Shown here: piece by piece, positions 1 through 7,266 of the stretch | Position numbering within the stretch: the first letter of the stretch is position 1 | Layout: every line of letters begins with the position of its first letter | From: Candidatus Binatia bacterium | GTDB taxonomy: Bacteria; Desulfobacterota; Binatia; UBA9968; JAJDTQ01 | Assembly: GCA_022823055.1 (NCBI GenBank) | Contig: JAJDXX010000048.1 | Coordinates: forward strand, 1-41,699 | Reading direction: 5' to 3' | DNA: 41,699 nucleotides | The notes under the pieces: generated by a model | Seen by the model: the letters and a program-made list of their open reading frames with translations, nothing else | What the model was told of the DNA's origin: nothing | The model's database searches: none | Position numbers and translations under genes: made by a program

Positions 1-216
1 GCCCGCACTCCGCCTTGGGGGGCTCCACCCCGGCCGAGGCCTATGAAAAGGGAATGCTGACACACAGGCCGGCCCAGCGCCGCAGCTCACCCGCCTCTCT
101 GCCGGCTCTACCGGAACAGCAGAACATGTTAAACAGGACCCTGGCGGCATGATCGATGACTTCGGAATACACCTTATTTCTGCCGCCAAACTGTCCTACG
201 AACCGGGACCACCTCA
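1..216 (+). mobile_element. Right end of a truncated IS3-like insertion sequence
   Basis: The first 216 bases look like the 3' end of an IS3-family element: the C-terminus of an integrase-type transposase, then a short non-coding tail ending in a plausible terminal inverted repeat. Read inward from base 216 on the minus strand, that end begins TGAGGTGGTCCCGG, with the TG start and GGTCCC-like core recalled for such ends. The left end lies outside the window, so the inverted-repeat match and target duplication cannot be verified. The rhodanese gene stops 31 bases beyond this boundary on the opposite strand. Confidence 0.45.
3..152 (+). CDS. IS3-type transposase, C-terminal fragment (5' end off window)
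   Basis: Frame 3 is open from the window edge to a TGA at 150-152 and encodes about 49 residues. It begins PHSALGGSTPAEAYEKG, matching the characteristic end of the rve integrase core in IS3-family OrfB proteins (pattern RPHsaLggrTPaeay). The upstream DDE residues lie outside the window. The roughly 30 residues after the motif are low-complexity and not diagnostic. The identification rests on this short motif plus the terminal-repeat-like sequence at about 191-216. Confidence 0.5.
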   Translation, partial: PHSALGGSTPAEAYEKGMLTHRPAQRRSSPASLPALPEQQNMLNRTLAA

Positions 217-247
217 AGGTAAAGTTTGGGGAATTATATAGAAAACT

Positions 248-1144
248 CTAATCCGCCCCCACCCGCCGGCTCCATTCCATCCAAGAGCCATCATAAAGGT
301 GCAATCTCTCAACCGGGAACCCCATCAGGTAGAGCGTGAAGAGCGGCGTGGCGGCACGCACACCGGAGTGGCAATAGAAAATGTGATCGTGTCCGGGTTC
401 GAACCCGGCCTGCCGTAGCAGGGCGTCGACCTCGGCGGCGGTCCGGAATTCCGACGGCCGGCCTTGGTCCACTCTGCGGAAAGCCCGCCAACCGATGTAG
501 CGAGCCCAGGCGATGCGTCCGGCCGGCAGACCACCGACCCGCACCGACCCGTTCCATTCCCTCGCATCGCGAGCGTCCCAGACGCGAGTTCCCGGATGCG
601 AGCGCCCTTGGGCCACGTCGGCCATATTGGCCGTCCAGCCGGCGACGGCGGGAGTTGCGACGAAATTTCCGGTTTTCGGAGCCGAACGTCCGCGACCGCG
701 CTCAACGTCGTGCCCTGCCTCTTTCCACGCGGTCAGGCCGCCGTCCAGCATCCTGACATCGGATTTTCCGTACAGGCGGAAGAGCCACCAGAGCCGCGCG
801 GCGGCGTAAGCTTCGTCGTAAACGACGATTGTGGAGTCGCGGTCGATACCGAGCCCGCGTGCGAATTCCTGGAAGCGCTCGCGGCTCACTGCCACGCCGG
901 CTTGGCCGGTGTAGGCGCGGTGCGAGGCATGGAGGGCGCCGGGAATATGCCCGAGCAGCCAGGAGGCCCGCCGGACCGCGGCCAGCACGATCGGTTTCGA
1001 GCCGGGTCCGTCCAGCATCGATTTGAGCTCGGTAGCGGTAACCAGGGCATGCCCGCGCGGGAAGCCCTTGTACGGCTCGGCCTGCGCCGTGGCGCACAGG
1101 AACAGGAGGACGAGCGGCACGAGAAGGGCGTGGAAAGCGGTCAT
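248..1144 (-). CDS. Exported sulfurtransferase with two rhodanese domains
   Basis: A 298-residue thiosulfate/3-mercaptopyruvate sulfurtransferase-like protein. It transfers sulfane sulfur to a nucleophilic acceptor via a cysteine persulfide. An N-terminal signal peptide with a hydrophobic core and an AQA cleavage site near residue 22 predicts export to the periplasm. Two rhodanese domains follow, at about 30-150 and 170-295. The first has no cysteine at its active-site position, which is usual. The second has the loop CHSGVRA with the catalytic Cys near residue 258. The ATG at 1144 is preferred because GGAGGAG lies 12 bases upstream; an in-frame GTG seven codons earlier (1165) lies inside that purine tract. 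Substrate is unknown. The gene converges on the IS end. Confidence 0.85.
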   Translation of the reverse strand: MTAFHALLVPLVLLFLCATAQAEPYKGFPRGHALVTATELKSMLDGPGSKPIVLAAVRRASWLLGHIPGALHASHRAYTGQAGVAVSRERFQEFARGLGIDRDSTIVVYDEAYAAARLWWLFRLYGKSDVRMLDGGLTAWKEAGHDVERGRGRSAPKTGNFVATPAVAGWTANMADVAQGRSHPGTRVWDARDAREWNGSVRVGGLPAGRIAWARYIGWRAFRRVDQGRPSEFRTAAEVDALLRQAGFEPGHDHIFYCHSGVRAATPLFTLYLMGFPVERLHLYDGSWMEWSRRVGAD

Positions 1145-1170
1145 GCGAGTCAAGGTCTCCTCCACCGACC

Positions 1171-1286
1171 GGTACGTAAATCGACTGTGTTCCGCTCGGC
1201 AAGTTGGAATTTCAGCTCCGGCTCCAGCGTCTCCTCCACGTGGACGTGAACTCAGCTTTAGGCACGCCTTCGATGAAGTCTCTCAT
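1171..1286 (-). pseudogene. add: Adenosine deaminase N-terminal remnant, frameshifted and truncated
   Basis: On the minus strand the ATG at 1286 opens MRDFIEGVPKAE, the typical adenosine deaminase start (usually continuing LHLHLEGTLEPEL). At 1249-1251 the frame breaks: GAGTTCAC stands where GAGCTTCAC would encode E-L-H. After a -1 shift the other frame continues HVHVEETLEPELKFQLAERN to about 1171, where similarity ends just upstream of the rhodanese gene. The zinc ligands of the HxH motif are thus visible but out of frame, and the remaining 300 or so residues are missing. This is a dead gene end. The frameshift alone could be an assembly error, but the truncation could not. Confidence 0.65.
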
Positions 1287-1321
1287 GTCTTTAATTCTAT
1301 TCGAGCCCCTCCCGAGTTCAA

Positions 1322-2464
1322 TCAGCCCTGTTCTTCGGTAACAAGCTCGTAACTGGTGCTGCGGCCGCCGGCCTGGCTCCGCACCAGGATGCCACGATCC
1401 ATCAGATCGCGGATGTCCCGATTGGCCGTGTCCTGCGAGCAACGGTTCATCGTGGCCCACTTCGACGAGGTGAGCTTCCCTTCGAAACCGTCCAGGAGCC
1501 GGGTCAGGATCTTGACTTGGCGCTGGTTCAGCGTCCTGGAGGAGTGCGCTTGCCAGAAGCGGGTCTTGGTCAGGACGGTAGCCAGGGTATTCCGAGCGTT
1601 TTCGATGGTGTGCGCGAGACATTCGAGAAACCAGGTCTGCCAATCGGTGATATCCAGGCCACCCTGTTGAGTTCGTTCGAGCATGTCGTAGTAGGCCCTG
1701 CGCTCCAGGCGGATCTGAGCGGACATGCTGTAGAAGCGCTCGGGGCTCTCCTCCGACCGGGCCAACGCCATGTCCGCGATTGTCCGCGCGATACGGCCGT
1801 TGCCGTCCTCGAAGGGATGAATGGTGACGAACCAGAGATGGGCGACGCCGGCGGCGAGCACGGGCTCCATCGACTGCGTGTCTTCGAACCATTCCAGGAA
1901 CCGGGAGATCTCGGCCCCAAGGCGCTCCGCTGGAGGAGCGGTATAGTGGACGCGTTGGCGCCCGATCGGGCCTGATACGACTTCCATTGGCCCGTCCGCG
2001 TCATCGCGCCATTGGCCGACGCGAATCCGGCGCATGCCGCTACGGCCGGTCGGGAAAAGGGCGGCGTGCCACGAAAACAGCCGTTCTTCCGTCAGGGGCG
2101 CGGTGTAGTTCCGCGTGGCGTCGAGGACCATCTCGACGGCACCGTCCACGTTTCGATCCGCCGCCGGCAGGCCGCCGATATCAAGACCGAGGCGGTTTGC
2201 AACCGACGAACGCACTTGGTCGGGAGCGAGGAACTCCCCCTCGATCTCGCTTGTCTTCACGACATCCTCGGTGAGTGTCCGCAAGATGGCCTCGCTGCGC
2301 ATCTCGAAACCAAGGGCCGCCATGCGGCCGAGCAACTTTCCCTGGATGTGGCGTGTATGCGCGAGATGCTTGGCGAGCCGGGCCGTATCCTGCTGGAACT
2401 GCGGCCATTCCGGGCGTTGCCAAATGTATGCAGGATATTCTCCAGAATATTCTCCGTACAACAT
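1322..2464 (-). CDS. Fic family protein (predicted AMP transferase) with C-terminal winged helix
   Basis: A 380-residue Fic protein, predicted to transfer AMP from ATP to a protein hydroxyl. The N-terminus has the YIWQ...WP.F signature of the DUF4172-type domain. An inhibitory-helix motif TSEIEG lies at about 71-76, so this is the self-inhibited class with the (S/T)xxxE(G/N) motif before the Fic core. The catalytic loop HPFEDGNGR is intact at about 216-224. The last 70 residues form a winged helix (SSKWATMNRCSQDTANRDI). The frame is open upstream to 2581, but the ATG at 2464 matches the family start and sits 6 bases after a good -10 box, suggesting leaderless translation. It is divergent from the AbiEi-like gene across a repeat-rich gap. 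Confidence 0.9.
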   Translation of the reverse strand: MLYGEYSGEYPAYIWQRPEWPQFQQDTARLAKHLAHTRHIQGKLLGRMAALGFEMRSEAILRTLTEDVVKTSEIEGEFLAPDQVRSSVANRLGLDIGGLPAADRNVDGAVEMVLDATRNYTAPLTEERLFSWHAALFPTGRSGMRRIRVGQWRDDADGPMEVVSGPIGRQRVHYTAPPAERLGAEISRFLEWFEDTQSMEPVLAAGVAHLWFVTIHPFEDGNGRIARTIADMALARSEESPERFYSMSAQIRLERRAYYDMLERTQQGGLDITDWQTWFLECLAHTIENARNTLATVLTKTRFWQAHSSRTLNQRQVKILTRLLDGFEGKLTSSKWATMNRCSQDTANRDIRDLMDRGILVRSQAGGRSTSYELVTEEQG

Positions 2465-2546
2465 GCGGTGAATATAACATCCATTCTCCGCATGAGCAAG
2501 TTTATCTCCGCTTAGTCTGCGGAGATAAAGAGTCCATTCTCCGCAT
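2435..2546. promoter_or_regulatory. Cluster of TTCTCCGC half-sites and palindromes between fic1 and the AbiEi-like gene
   Basis: Several copies of one motif lie here. ATATTCTCC occurs at 2435-2443 and 2447-2455. The 13-mer CCATTCTCCGCAT occurs at 2481-2493 and 2534-2546. Between those two lies a perfect 11-bp inverted repeat, TTTATCTCCGC (2501-2511) and its complement (2519-2529), with a 7-base spacer. A second inverted repeat, ATATTCTCCG / CGGTGAATAT (2447-2475, one mismatch), overlaps the fic1 start codon. One 13-mer occupies the spacer of the predicted fic1 promoter. The arrangement suggests a multi-site operator; the bound protein could be the AbiEi-like winged helix or the winged helix of Fic itself. 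Confidence 0.7.
2471..2499 (-). promoter_or_regulatory. Predicted fic1 promoter, leaderless
   Basis: On the minus strand TTGCTC (2499-2494) and TATATT (2476-2471) are separated by 17 bases. The ATG of fic1 follows the -10 box by six bases (CACCGC), so transcription would start at or next to the start codon. No Shine-Dalgarno sequence is present. Confidence 0.6.
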
Positions 2547-2632
2547 CCGTCCCGCATCTGTGCCGGGTTGTTGGCGGCCATGCTCTGATGGCCTCCTGAG
2601 GACAGCTTCTGTGGTCGATTGGGACTGGATCA

Positions 2633-2659
2633 TTGAACGGTCAGTTCTTTCACTATATT
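2633..2659 (+). promoter_or_regulatory. Predicted promoter of the AbiEi-like gene, probably leaderless
   Basis: TTGAAC (2633-2638) and TATATT (2654-2659) are spaced by 15 bases, slightly short. The ATG at 2668 lies eight bases after the -10 box with no purine-rich ribosome site between. This promoter lies about 90 bases from the TTCTCCGC palindromes, so repression through them would need looping or a different start site. Confidence 0.45.
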
Positions 2660-2667
2660 TCTGACAC

Positions 2668-3264
2668 ATGGCCAGCCTATCCAACCGAATAGTAGAGCAC
2701 GCTAGCTCACTCCCCGAGGGCACTCCCATCTGTGCCGGCGCGCTGCTTCATCTCGGGAGCCGCGCAGCGGTCGATCAGGCGCTCTCGCGCCTCGCGCGCT
2801 CCGGGAGGCTGATGCGGATCTGCCGAGGGATCTACATGAAACCCGTCGAAACCCGGTTCGGGCGTTGTGCGCCCAGCATCGGCAAGGCGATTCAGGCACT
2901 GGCGACCTTGTGGGGCGAGACAATCGCCCCCTCCGGCGGTGCCGCAGCGCATGCTCTGGGCCTCACGACCCAGGTCCCCATACGGTCGGTCTATCTCACA
3001 TCCGGTCCTGATCGCCGCTTGCGGTTCGGCAACCTGGAAGTCGAGTTGCGCCATGCACCGCGCTGGCAACTCACGGCTCCGCACCGTAAGGCAGGCGATG
3101 TCATCCGTGCCCTGGCCTGGATCGGCCCGGACGAGATCCAAGACGTGCTACAAGCTGTTCTGCCAAGCCTTTCTCGCGAAGATATCGACGAGCTTGCCGC
3201 GGCGCGGGCTATCATGCCGCATTGGATGGCGGAGCCGGTGAGCGCCCTTGTTCCGCGTGGCTGA
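2668..3264 (+). CDS. DUF6088/AbiEi-like antitoxin-type transcriptional regulator, orphan
   Basis: A 198-residue protein resembling DUF6088, related to the AbiEi antitoxins of type IV toxin-antitoxin systems. The N-terminal 60 residues form a winged helix (AVDQALSRLARSGRLMRICRGIYMKP). The remainder has features typical of the family: a GGAAAHALGL segment, a VYLTSGPDRRLRFGN segment, and a C-terminal helical part. In classic AbiE loci an AbiEii nucleotidyltransferase toxin follows immediately. Here the next gene is a convergent permease 18 bases away, and no nucleotidyltransferase is visible in the window. The divergent neighbour is a Fic protein, so the regulator may control fic instead; that pairing is inference. 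Confidence 0.7.
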   Translation: MASLSNRIVEHASSLPEGTPICAGALLHLGSRAAVDQALSRLARSGRLMRICRGIYMKPVETRFGRCAPSIGKAIQALATLWGETIAPSGGAAAHALGLTTQVPIRSVYLTSGPDRRLRFGNLEVELRHAPRWQLTAPHRKAGDVIRALAWIGPDEIQDVLQAVLPSLSREDIDELAAARAIMPHWMAEPVSALVPRG

Positions 3265-3282
3265 GTTGCTGTCCCATAGCGT

Positions 3283-4323
3283 TCATCCCATCAACGCCCC
3301 GAACCCCACCCCGCTCAAGATCGCGCCCGTGACGCCGAATCCCACGTAGGCGGCGAACACCTGCCAGCGTACCAGCGACCACACGGCGACCATGGACGGG
3401 ACGCAGGTCACGGCGCCGGAAACCATGAAGGCCAGGGCGGCGCCGGCGCTCATGCCTTGTTCCATGAGACCGGCGACGAGGGCGGGCGCGGCATAGCCGT
3501 TGAGGTAGGCGGGCGTACCCACCAGGGCGCCGATCACGATGGGGCCGGCCCCGGGTCCGCCGACCAGGCCCGCGATCAACGCGGCCGGCACGTAGGTAAC
3601 GAGCAGGGCCTGGATCAGGTAGGCGAACGCCAGCCACTTGACCAGGAACCGCGCGTTCTCCAGCGCTTCGGAACGGAAGGTGGCCGCCCGCAACGGCTCG
3701 CGCCAGAATCGCCAGACGATTTCGCCCGTCTCGAGGGTGCTGCCGCAGGCGCCGCAACCGCCGGCCACGTCTTCGCGCAGAGGGGCGGCGAACGCATGGC
3801 GCCGGACGAGAAGGCGCACGCCGAACCCGCCGAAGAGGCCGATGGCGACGGCTGCTGCCGCCTTCCCGAACGCGAAGTCCCAGCCGAGGGCGGCGGCGGT
3901 GATGAGCGCGGCGGGAGGGTCGATGACGGGGGAGGACAGCCAGAAGGCCATGATGGCGGAGAGGGGCGCGCCGATCGCCAGCAGCGCCGCGATGAAGGGG
4001 ATGACCTCGCAGGAGCAGAAGGGGGCGAGGCCGCCGACAAGCGCCGCCAGGAAGATCATGCGCGTCTCGCGCCCCTCGAAGGTACGCGCCACGAGGGCCG
4101 TGGTTCCCGTCGCCTTGAGATACGCGATGAGCAGCACCGCCGCGGCGATGAAGGGCACCGTTCCCGCAAACGCCGCCAAGGCGATCTCCAGGATGTCCGG
4201 CAACCGGGCGGCGTCGAGCGTCGCCACGGCGAGCGGGATCGCAAGCATGAGGCCCCAGACCGACGCCATGCCCCGGACTCCCATGCGCAGCCCGTTGAAT
4301 CCGTTCAGGGCCAGTTCCGTCAT
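3283..4323 (-). CDS. DUF318-family permease (ArsP/SO_0444-like metal or arsenical efflux)
   Basis: A 346-residue polytopic inner-membrane protein of the YraQ/DUF318 permease family. Hydrophobic segments fill the first 160 and last 140 residues. The conserved PFCSCEVIPF motif lies in the second conserved block, and a cytosolic loop carries CGACG, which could bind metal. Family members include ArsP (trivalent organoarsenical efflux) and SO_0444-type Cu/Zn exporters. The start at 4323 overlaps the arsR stop in an ATGA junction, so the two are translationally coupled. The frame is open upstream but that part overlaps arsR and is not real. The arsenical substrate is suggested only by the linked regulator. 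Confidence 0.8.
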   Translation of the reverse strand: MTELALNGFNGLRMGVRGMASVWGLMLAIPLAVATLDAARLPDILEIALAAFAGTVPFIAAAVLLIAYLKATGTTALVARTFEGRETRMIFLAALVGGLAPFCSCEVIPFIAALLAIGAPLSAIMAFWLSSPVIDPPAALITAAALGWDFAFGKAAAAVAIGLFGGFGVRLLVRRHAFAAPLREDVAGGCGACGSTLETGEIVWRFWREPLRAATFRSEALENARFLVKWLAFAYLIQALLVTYVPAALIAGLVGGPGAGPIVIGALVGTPAYLNGYAAPALVAGLMEQGMSAGAALAFMVSGAVTCVPSMVAVWSLVRWQVFAAYVGFGVTGAILSGVGFGALMG

Positions 4324-4703
4324 GACGGCTCCGTCGTGAGCGCCGCCCGCGCCGCACGGGCCTGCAGCGATGGGCGGGCATCGGCGCAACACTCTTCGAG
4401 CAGAAACGCGGCAAGCGCCTCGAGACGGCCGTAGGCGGCACGGTTGATCACGGCGCGGCCCCGGCGCTCCTGCTCGACCAGCCCGCCCGCCGCAAGGAAG
4501 CCGAGATGATGGGCGAGCGTCGAAGCCGGCAAGCCCGAGCGCTCCTGGACCTCGCCTACCGTGAGCCCCTTGCTGCCGGCGCGCACGAGCAGGCGAAGCA
4601 CCGCGAGCCTCGGCTCGGAGCCGCACGCGGCAAACGCCTTCGCCGCTTCCTCGAGTGCCGGCGTGGGAACTGTCAGGGTCTTGGGATGGGTTATTATATC
4701 CAT
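4320..4703 (-). CDS. arsR: ArsR/SmtB family regulator with vicinal cysteines
   Basis: A 127-residue winged-helix metalloregulator, expected to repress its own operon until metal binds. The recognition region is VGEVQERSGLPASTLAHHLG (49-68), followed by the wing at about 77-88. Vicinal cysteines at 105-106 (EECCAD) sit in the C-terminal helix, resembling the Cys-Cys pair used for As(III)/Sb(III) sensing in Acidithiobacillus and Corynebacterium ArsR; a third ligand is not obvious. The gene overlaps the permease by four bases. Its ATG immediately follows a strong promoter, so the message is probably leaderless. Family is clear; the inducer is inferred. Confidence 0.85.
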   Translation of the reverse strand: MDIITHPKTLTVPTPALEEAAKAFAACGSEPRLAVLRLLVRAGSKGLTVGEVQERSGLPASTLAHHLGFLAAGGLVEQERRGRAVINRAAYGRLEALAAFLLEECCADARPSLQARAARAALTTEPS

Positions 4704-4709
4704 ATAACT

Positions 4710-4737
4710 AGATTAATAGTTTTATCTGAAATGTCAA
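4710..4737 (-). promoter_or_regulatory. Predicted arsR promoter, leaderless
   Basis: On the minus strand a perfect TTGACA (4737-4732) precedes TAATCT (4715-4710) with a 16-base spacer. The expected start point, about seven bases downstream, coincides with the arsR ATG at 4703. The AT-rich stretch 4685-4730 contains dyad-like ATATGGATATAA and TTAATCTAG sequences that could be the ArsR operator overlapping the promoter. Confidence 0.6.
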
Positions 4738-4769
4738 TCCCCGCGGAAACGGAAGTCTTCGTTACTTGG

Positions 4770-5996
4770 TCACTCAGGGTTTTCAGGAAACAAACCGGGC
4801 ATCCAACGAGAGGCATGCCTTGCCGGGAAGGCCAACCGAAGAGGTGCACGCGAACTTTCCGATACCAAGATCTCGCCCTCCATCAGTGCGGCGGTCACTC
4901 GGCGTGCCTGTCGTTCTCCGGTTCCCAGGAGTGCAGCGACATCGCCACGCGGCAGTTCCCCCCTGAATAGAACCGCTTCCAGTACGGCGCCAGACCTTGG
5001 CGGCAAGGCGCCGACGCGCACTTCTTCTTCGACCCAGATCAGGATCCGGGTCCGCAGCCGGTCGGGGACCATCAAGCGCTCCATGAATTTCACCTGATCG
5101 ATGCACACGCCTAGAAAGAACCGAGTGAATTCCGCCATCGCCTCTTCGCTCAAATCGCCCCGCCCATCGAGGTCGTTGCGGCGAGTCGCGTCGCAAGCAG
5201 CGAGCAACATCTTGTAGTTATCGACGTTGCGCGCGAGACCCCGGGCGATGGACCAGACGCCGCCGGTAGTCAGGGCGTCCCGCAGCATGGCGTAGGACAT
5301 CAGGCGAGCCACACGCCCGTTGCCGTCCAGGAACGGGTGAATCCACAGCAAACGGTGATGGGCGGCAGCGGAAGCCAGGATCGTATCGGCCGTGCCAAGA
5401 TTGCTGTAGACGGCTTCGAAACGGTCCAGGAAACGTGGTACCGCGCCCGGACTCACCGGGATGTGTCGTCCAACCCGCACATGTCGTTCGCGAAGCGCGC
5501 CGGCGTCGACTCGAAGGCGCTCTCCTGTGTCCGGTTCTTCGACCCACAGCAGCTCTTCGGGGAGCCGTTCACAGAATCGGCGGTGTATTTCCATCAGACC
5601 GTCGGCGGTAGCCGCGCGGCCCTCTATTCCGCCACCGTCGATCCATTCCTGGACCGCCATGTGAGCCTCGGCCTCAAGTTGGAGACTGCGCTTTTCCGGT
5701 TCGGTGCTGTAGTCGCCCTTTAGCGCGCGCTCGATATCGACAGGGTGAGTGTCGTGTCCCTCGATCAGGTTGCTATAGTAGCAGTTCATCGCGCGGACCA
5801 TCGTCCCAAGCGCGGATTGTACACCTGGTGGCAGGCTGCGAGTGAAGCCTGCGGATCGCGCCGCCAGTTCAACGGCGAAGTCGGTTAACCCGGTGCGATG
5901 CCTTGAGCCCTCCGCGATTAGCAGAGGTTCCATCAGGGCTATGGTTTCCCCTCGGTCCCCTGCTTTGCGTGAGGCCGCCGATATGACCGTTTTCAT
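4770..5996 (-). CDS. Second Fic family protein
   Basis: A 408-residue Fic protein of a different subfamily from the one at 1322-2464, lacking the YIWQ-type start. The inhibitory-helix motif SNLIEG lies at about 75-80. The catalytic loop HPFLDGNGRVARL (about 220-232) is intact, so AMP-transferase activity is plausible. The C-terminal 70 residues look like a winged helix (LPRGDVAALLGTGERQARRVTAALMEGEIL). The ATG at 5996 is chosen because GGAAAGGGAC precedes it; ATGs at 6008 and 6074 lie upstream in frame without ribosome sites. Upstream DNA is AT-rich. A copy of the fic1 repeat element lies 150 bases upstream. The end of the gene adjoins the arsR promoter. Confidence 0.88.
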   Translation of the reverse strand: MKTVISAASRKAGDRGETIALMEPLLIAEGSRHRTGLTDFAVELAARSAGFTRSLPPGVQSALGTMVRAMNCYYSNLIEGHDTHPVDIERALKGDYSTEPEKRSLQLEAEAHMAVQEWIDGGGIEGRAATADGLMEIHRRFCERLPEELLWVEEPDTGERLRVDAGALRERHVRVGRHIPVSPGAVPRFLDRFEAVYSNLGTADTILASAAAHHRLLWIHPFLDGNGRVARLMSYAMLRDALTTGGVWSIARGLARNVDNYKMLLAACDATRRNDLDGRGDLSEEAMAEFTRFFLGVCIDQVKFMERLMVPDRLRTRILIWVEEEVRVGALPPRSGAVLEAVLFRGELPRGDVAALLGTGERQARRVTAALMEGEILVSESSRAPLRLAFPARHASRWMPGLFPENPE

Positions 5997-6147
5997 GTCC
6001 CTTTCCATATCATCTATAACGTAACAATAACAAAAAGTTATATTGCTAACCAGTGAGTATCGGACCTGTATCATGACCGTTTGTTGAGCCGATTGGATTT
6101 CCTTCCCAGCTCAGGGCACGCCGATCTGGGCGGGCGCAAAGTGAATG

Positions 6148-6178
6148 CTGCGGAGATAATCAGCTTCTTTCTCCGCAG
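6148..6178. promoter_or_regulatory. CTGCGGAGA/TCTCCGCAG inverted repeat, shared with the fic1 region
   Basis: A perfect 9-bp inverted repeat (6148-6156, 6170-6178) with a 13-base spacer. Read on the plus strand it is CTGCGGAGATAA, nine bases, TTCTCCGCA. The same bipartite element, with an 8-base spacer, lies at 2517-2545 upstream of fic1 in the same orientation relative to the downstream fic gene. There is no T-run on either side, so it is unlikely to be only a terminator for the dehydrogenase gene ending at 6211. Confidence 0.55.
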
Positions 6179-6210
6179 CCGTTCGACAGCGCCTTCAACG
6201 AATGTGCCGG

Positions 6211-7248
6211 CTAGGAGTCAGGCACGAGCACCGGCTTGAGAGCCTCCCCGTCCCGGATGAGCTGAAATCCGCGGGTTGCTTCGGACAGCGGCAGTACGTG
6301 GCTGCGGACCGGGGCCAGATCGACGGCGCCTGCCGCCAGCAGCTCGGTGGCCCGCTGCCAGGTCTGCCAGATCAGCCGTCCGTGGATGTTGTGCATCACC
6401 GGGCATTTGAGCAGCCAGTAGGTGAAGTCCACGGGGATGGCCGACGGCGGTGCGCCCACCAGCCGGAAGTCGCCGCCCTTGGCGAGAGCGGCGAAGACGG
6501 CGTTGAAACCGGCCTCGGTGCCCGAGAGCTCCACGCCCACATCGGCACCGGTGCCGCCGGTCATGTCGCCCACCACGCTCGCCAGCCCCTCCTTGCCGGC
6601 GTCCACCGCCTGGTCGGCGCCCATGGTTTCGGCCGCCCGGAGCCGAAGCGGGTTGATGTCGCAGGCGATGACCCTGGCGGCGCCCAGGGCGCGCGCCGCC
6701 GCCACCGCCATGAGTCCGATGGGGCCGCAACCGTTCACCAGCACGGACAGCCCCGAAACGCCCGTGCCCGCGAGACAGGCGTGGACGGCGATGCCGAAGG
6801 GCTCGAGCATGGCCGCGGCCTCGTGCGGAACGCCGGGCGGGTTCACCCATGCGATGGAAGCGGGCACCGTCAGGTACTCGGCGAAGGCGCCGTCGATATC
6901 GATGCCGGGGTAGCGGGTGTTCTCGCAAAGATGGGCACGCCCGAGCCGGCAGGAGCGGCAACTCCCACAGAATATGTGGCTTTCGAGGCTGACCCGGTCG
7001 CCGGCCGCGAGCCCCTCGACCCCAAGCCCGGCGGTCTCGACCGTGCCCGAGACCTCATGCCCCAGGACCCGCGGCAGGACCATCCGGCGCGCCATGCGCG
7101 GCGCCCAGTTGTAGATCTGCATGTCGGTGCCGCAGATCCCCGCGGCGCCGACCCGGATCAGTATCTCGCCGGGACCGGGATCGCGCGGCTCCATCTCGCG
7201 AACCGCGATGCCTCCCACCTCGGGAGCGATCTTCTGAAGGCTCAGCAA
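6211..7248 (-). CDS. Zinc-dependent dehydrogenase, threonine 3-dehydrogenase-like
   Basis: A 345-residue medium-chain dehydrogenase/reductase, close in length and pattern to L-threonine 3-dehydrogenase. Catalytic zinc ligands are Cys39 (ICGTD), His64 and Glu65 (GHE). Structural zinc ligands are Cys94, 97, 100 and 108. The IYNW segment after the first cysteine is typical of TDH. The NAD(P)-binding turn is GCGPIG. Translation starts at TTG 7248 (MLSLQKI), which aligns with the TDH N-terminus; no later in-frame ATG fits. It is the third gene after the Rieske dioxygenase subunits, separated by 18 bases, so it probably oxidises a diol or alcohol in that pathway rather than threonine. That role is inference. 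Confidence 0.82.
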   Translation of the reverse strand: MLSLQKIAPEVGGIAVREMEPRDPGPGEILIRVGAAGICGTDMQIYNWAPRMARRMVLPRVLGHEVSGTVETAGLGVEGLAAGDRVSLESHIFCGSCRSCRLGRAHLCENTRYPGIDIDGAFAEYLTVPASIAWVNPPGVPHEAAAMLEPFGIAVHACLAGTGVSGLSVLVNGCGPIGLMAVAAARALGAARVIACDINPLRLRAAETMGADQAVDAGKEGLASVVGDMTGGTGADVGVELSGTEAGFNAVFAALAKGGDFRLVGAPPSAIPVDFTYWLLKCPVMHNIHGRLIWQTWQRATELLAAGAVDLAPVRSHVLPLSEATRGFQLIRDGEALKPVLVPDS

Positions 7249-7266
7249 GGGGCTCTCTACAGGTCT

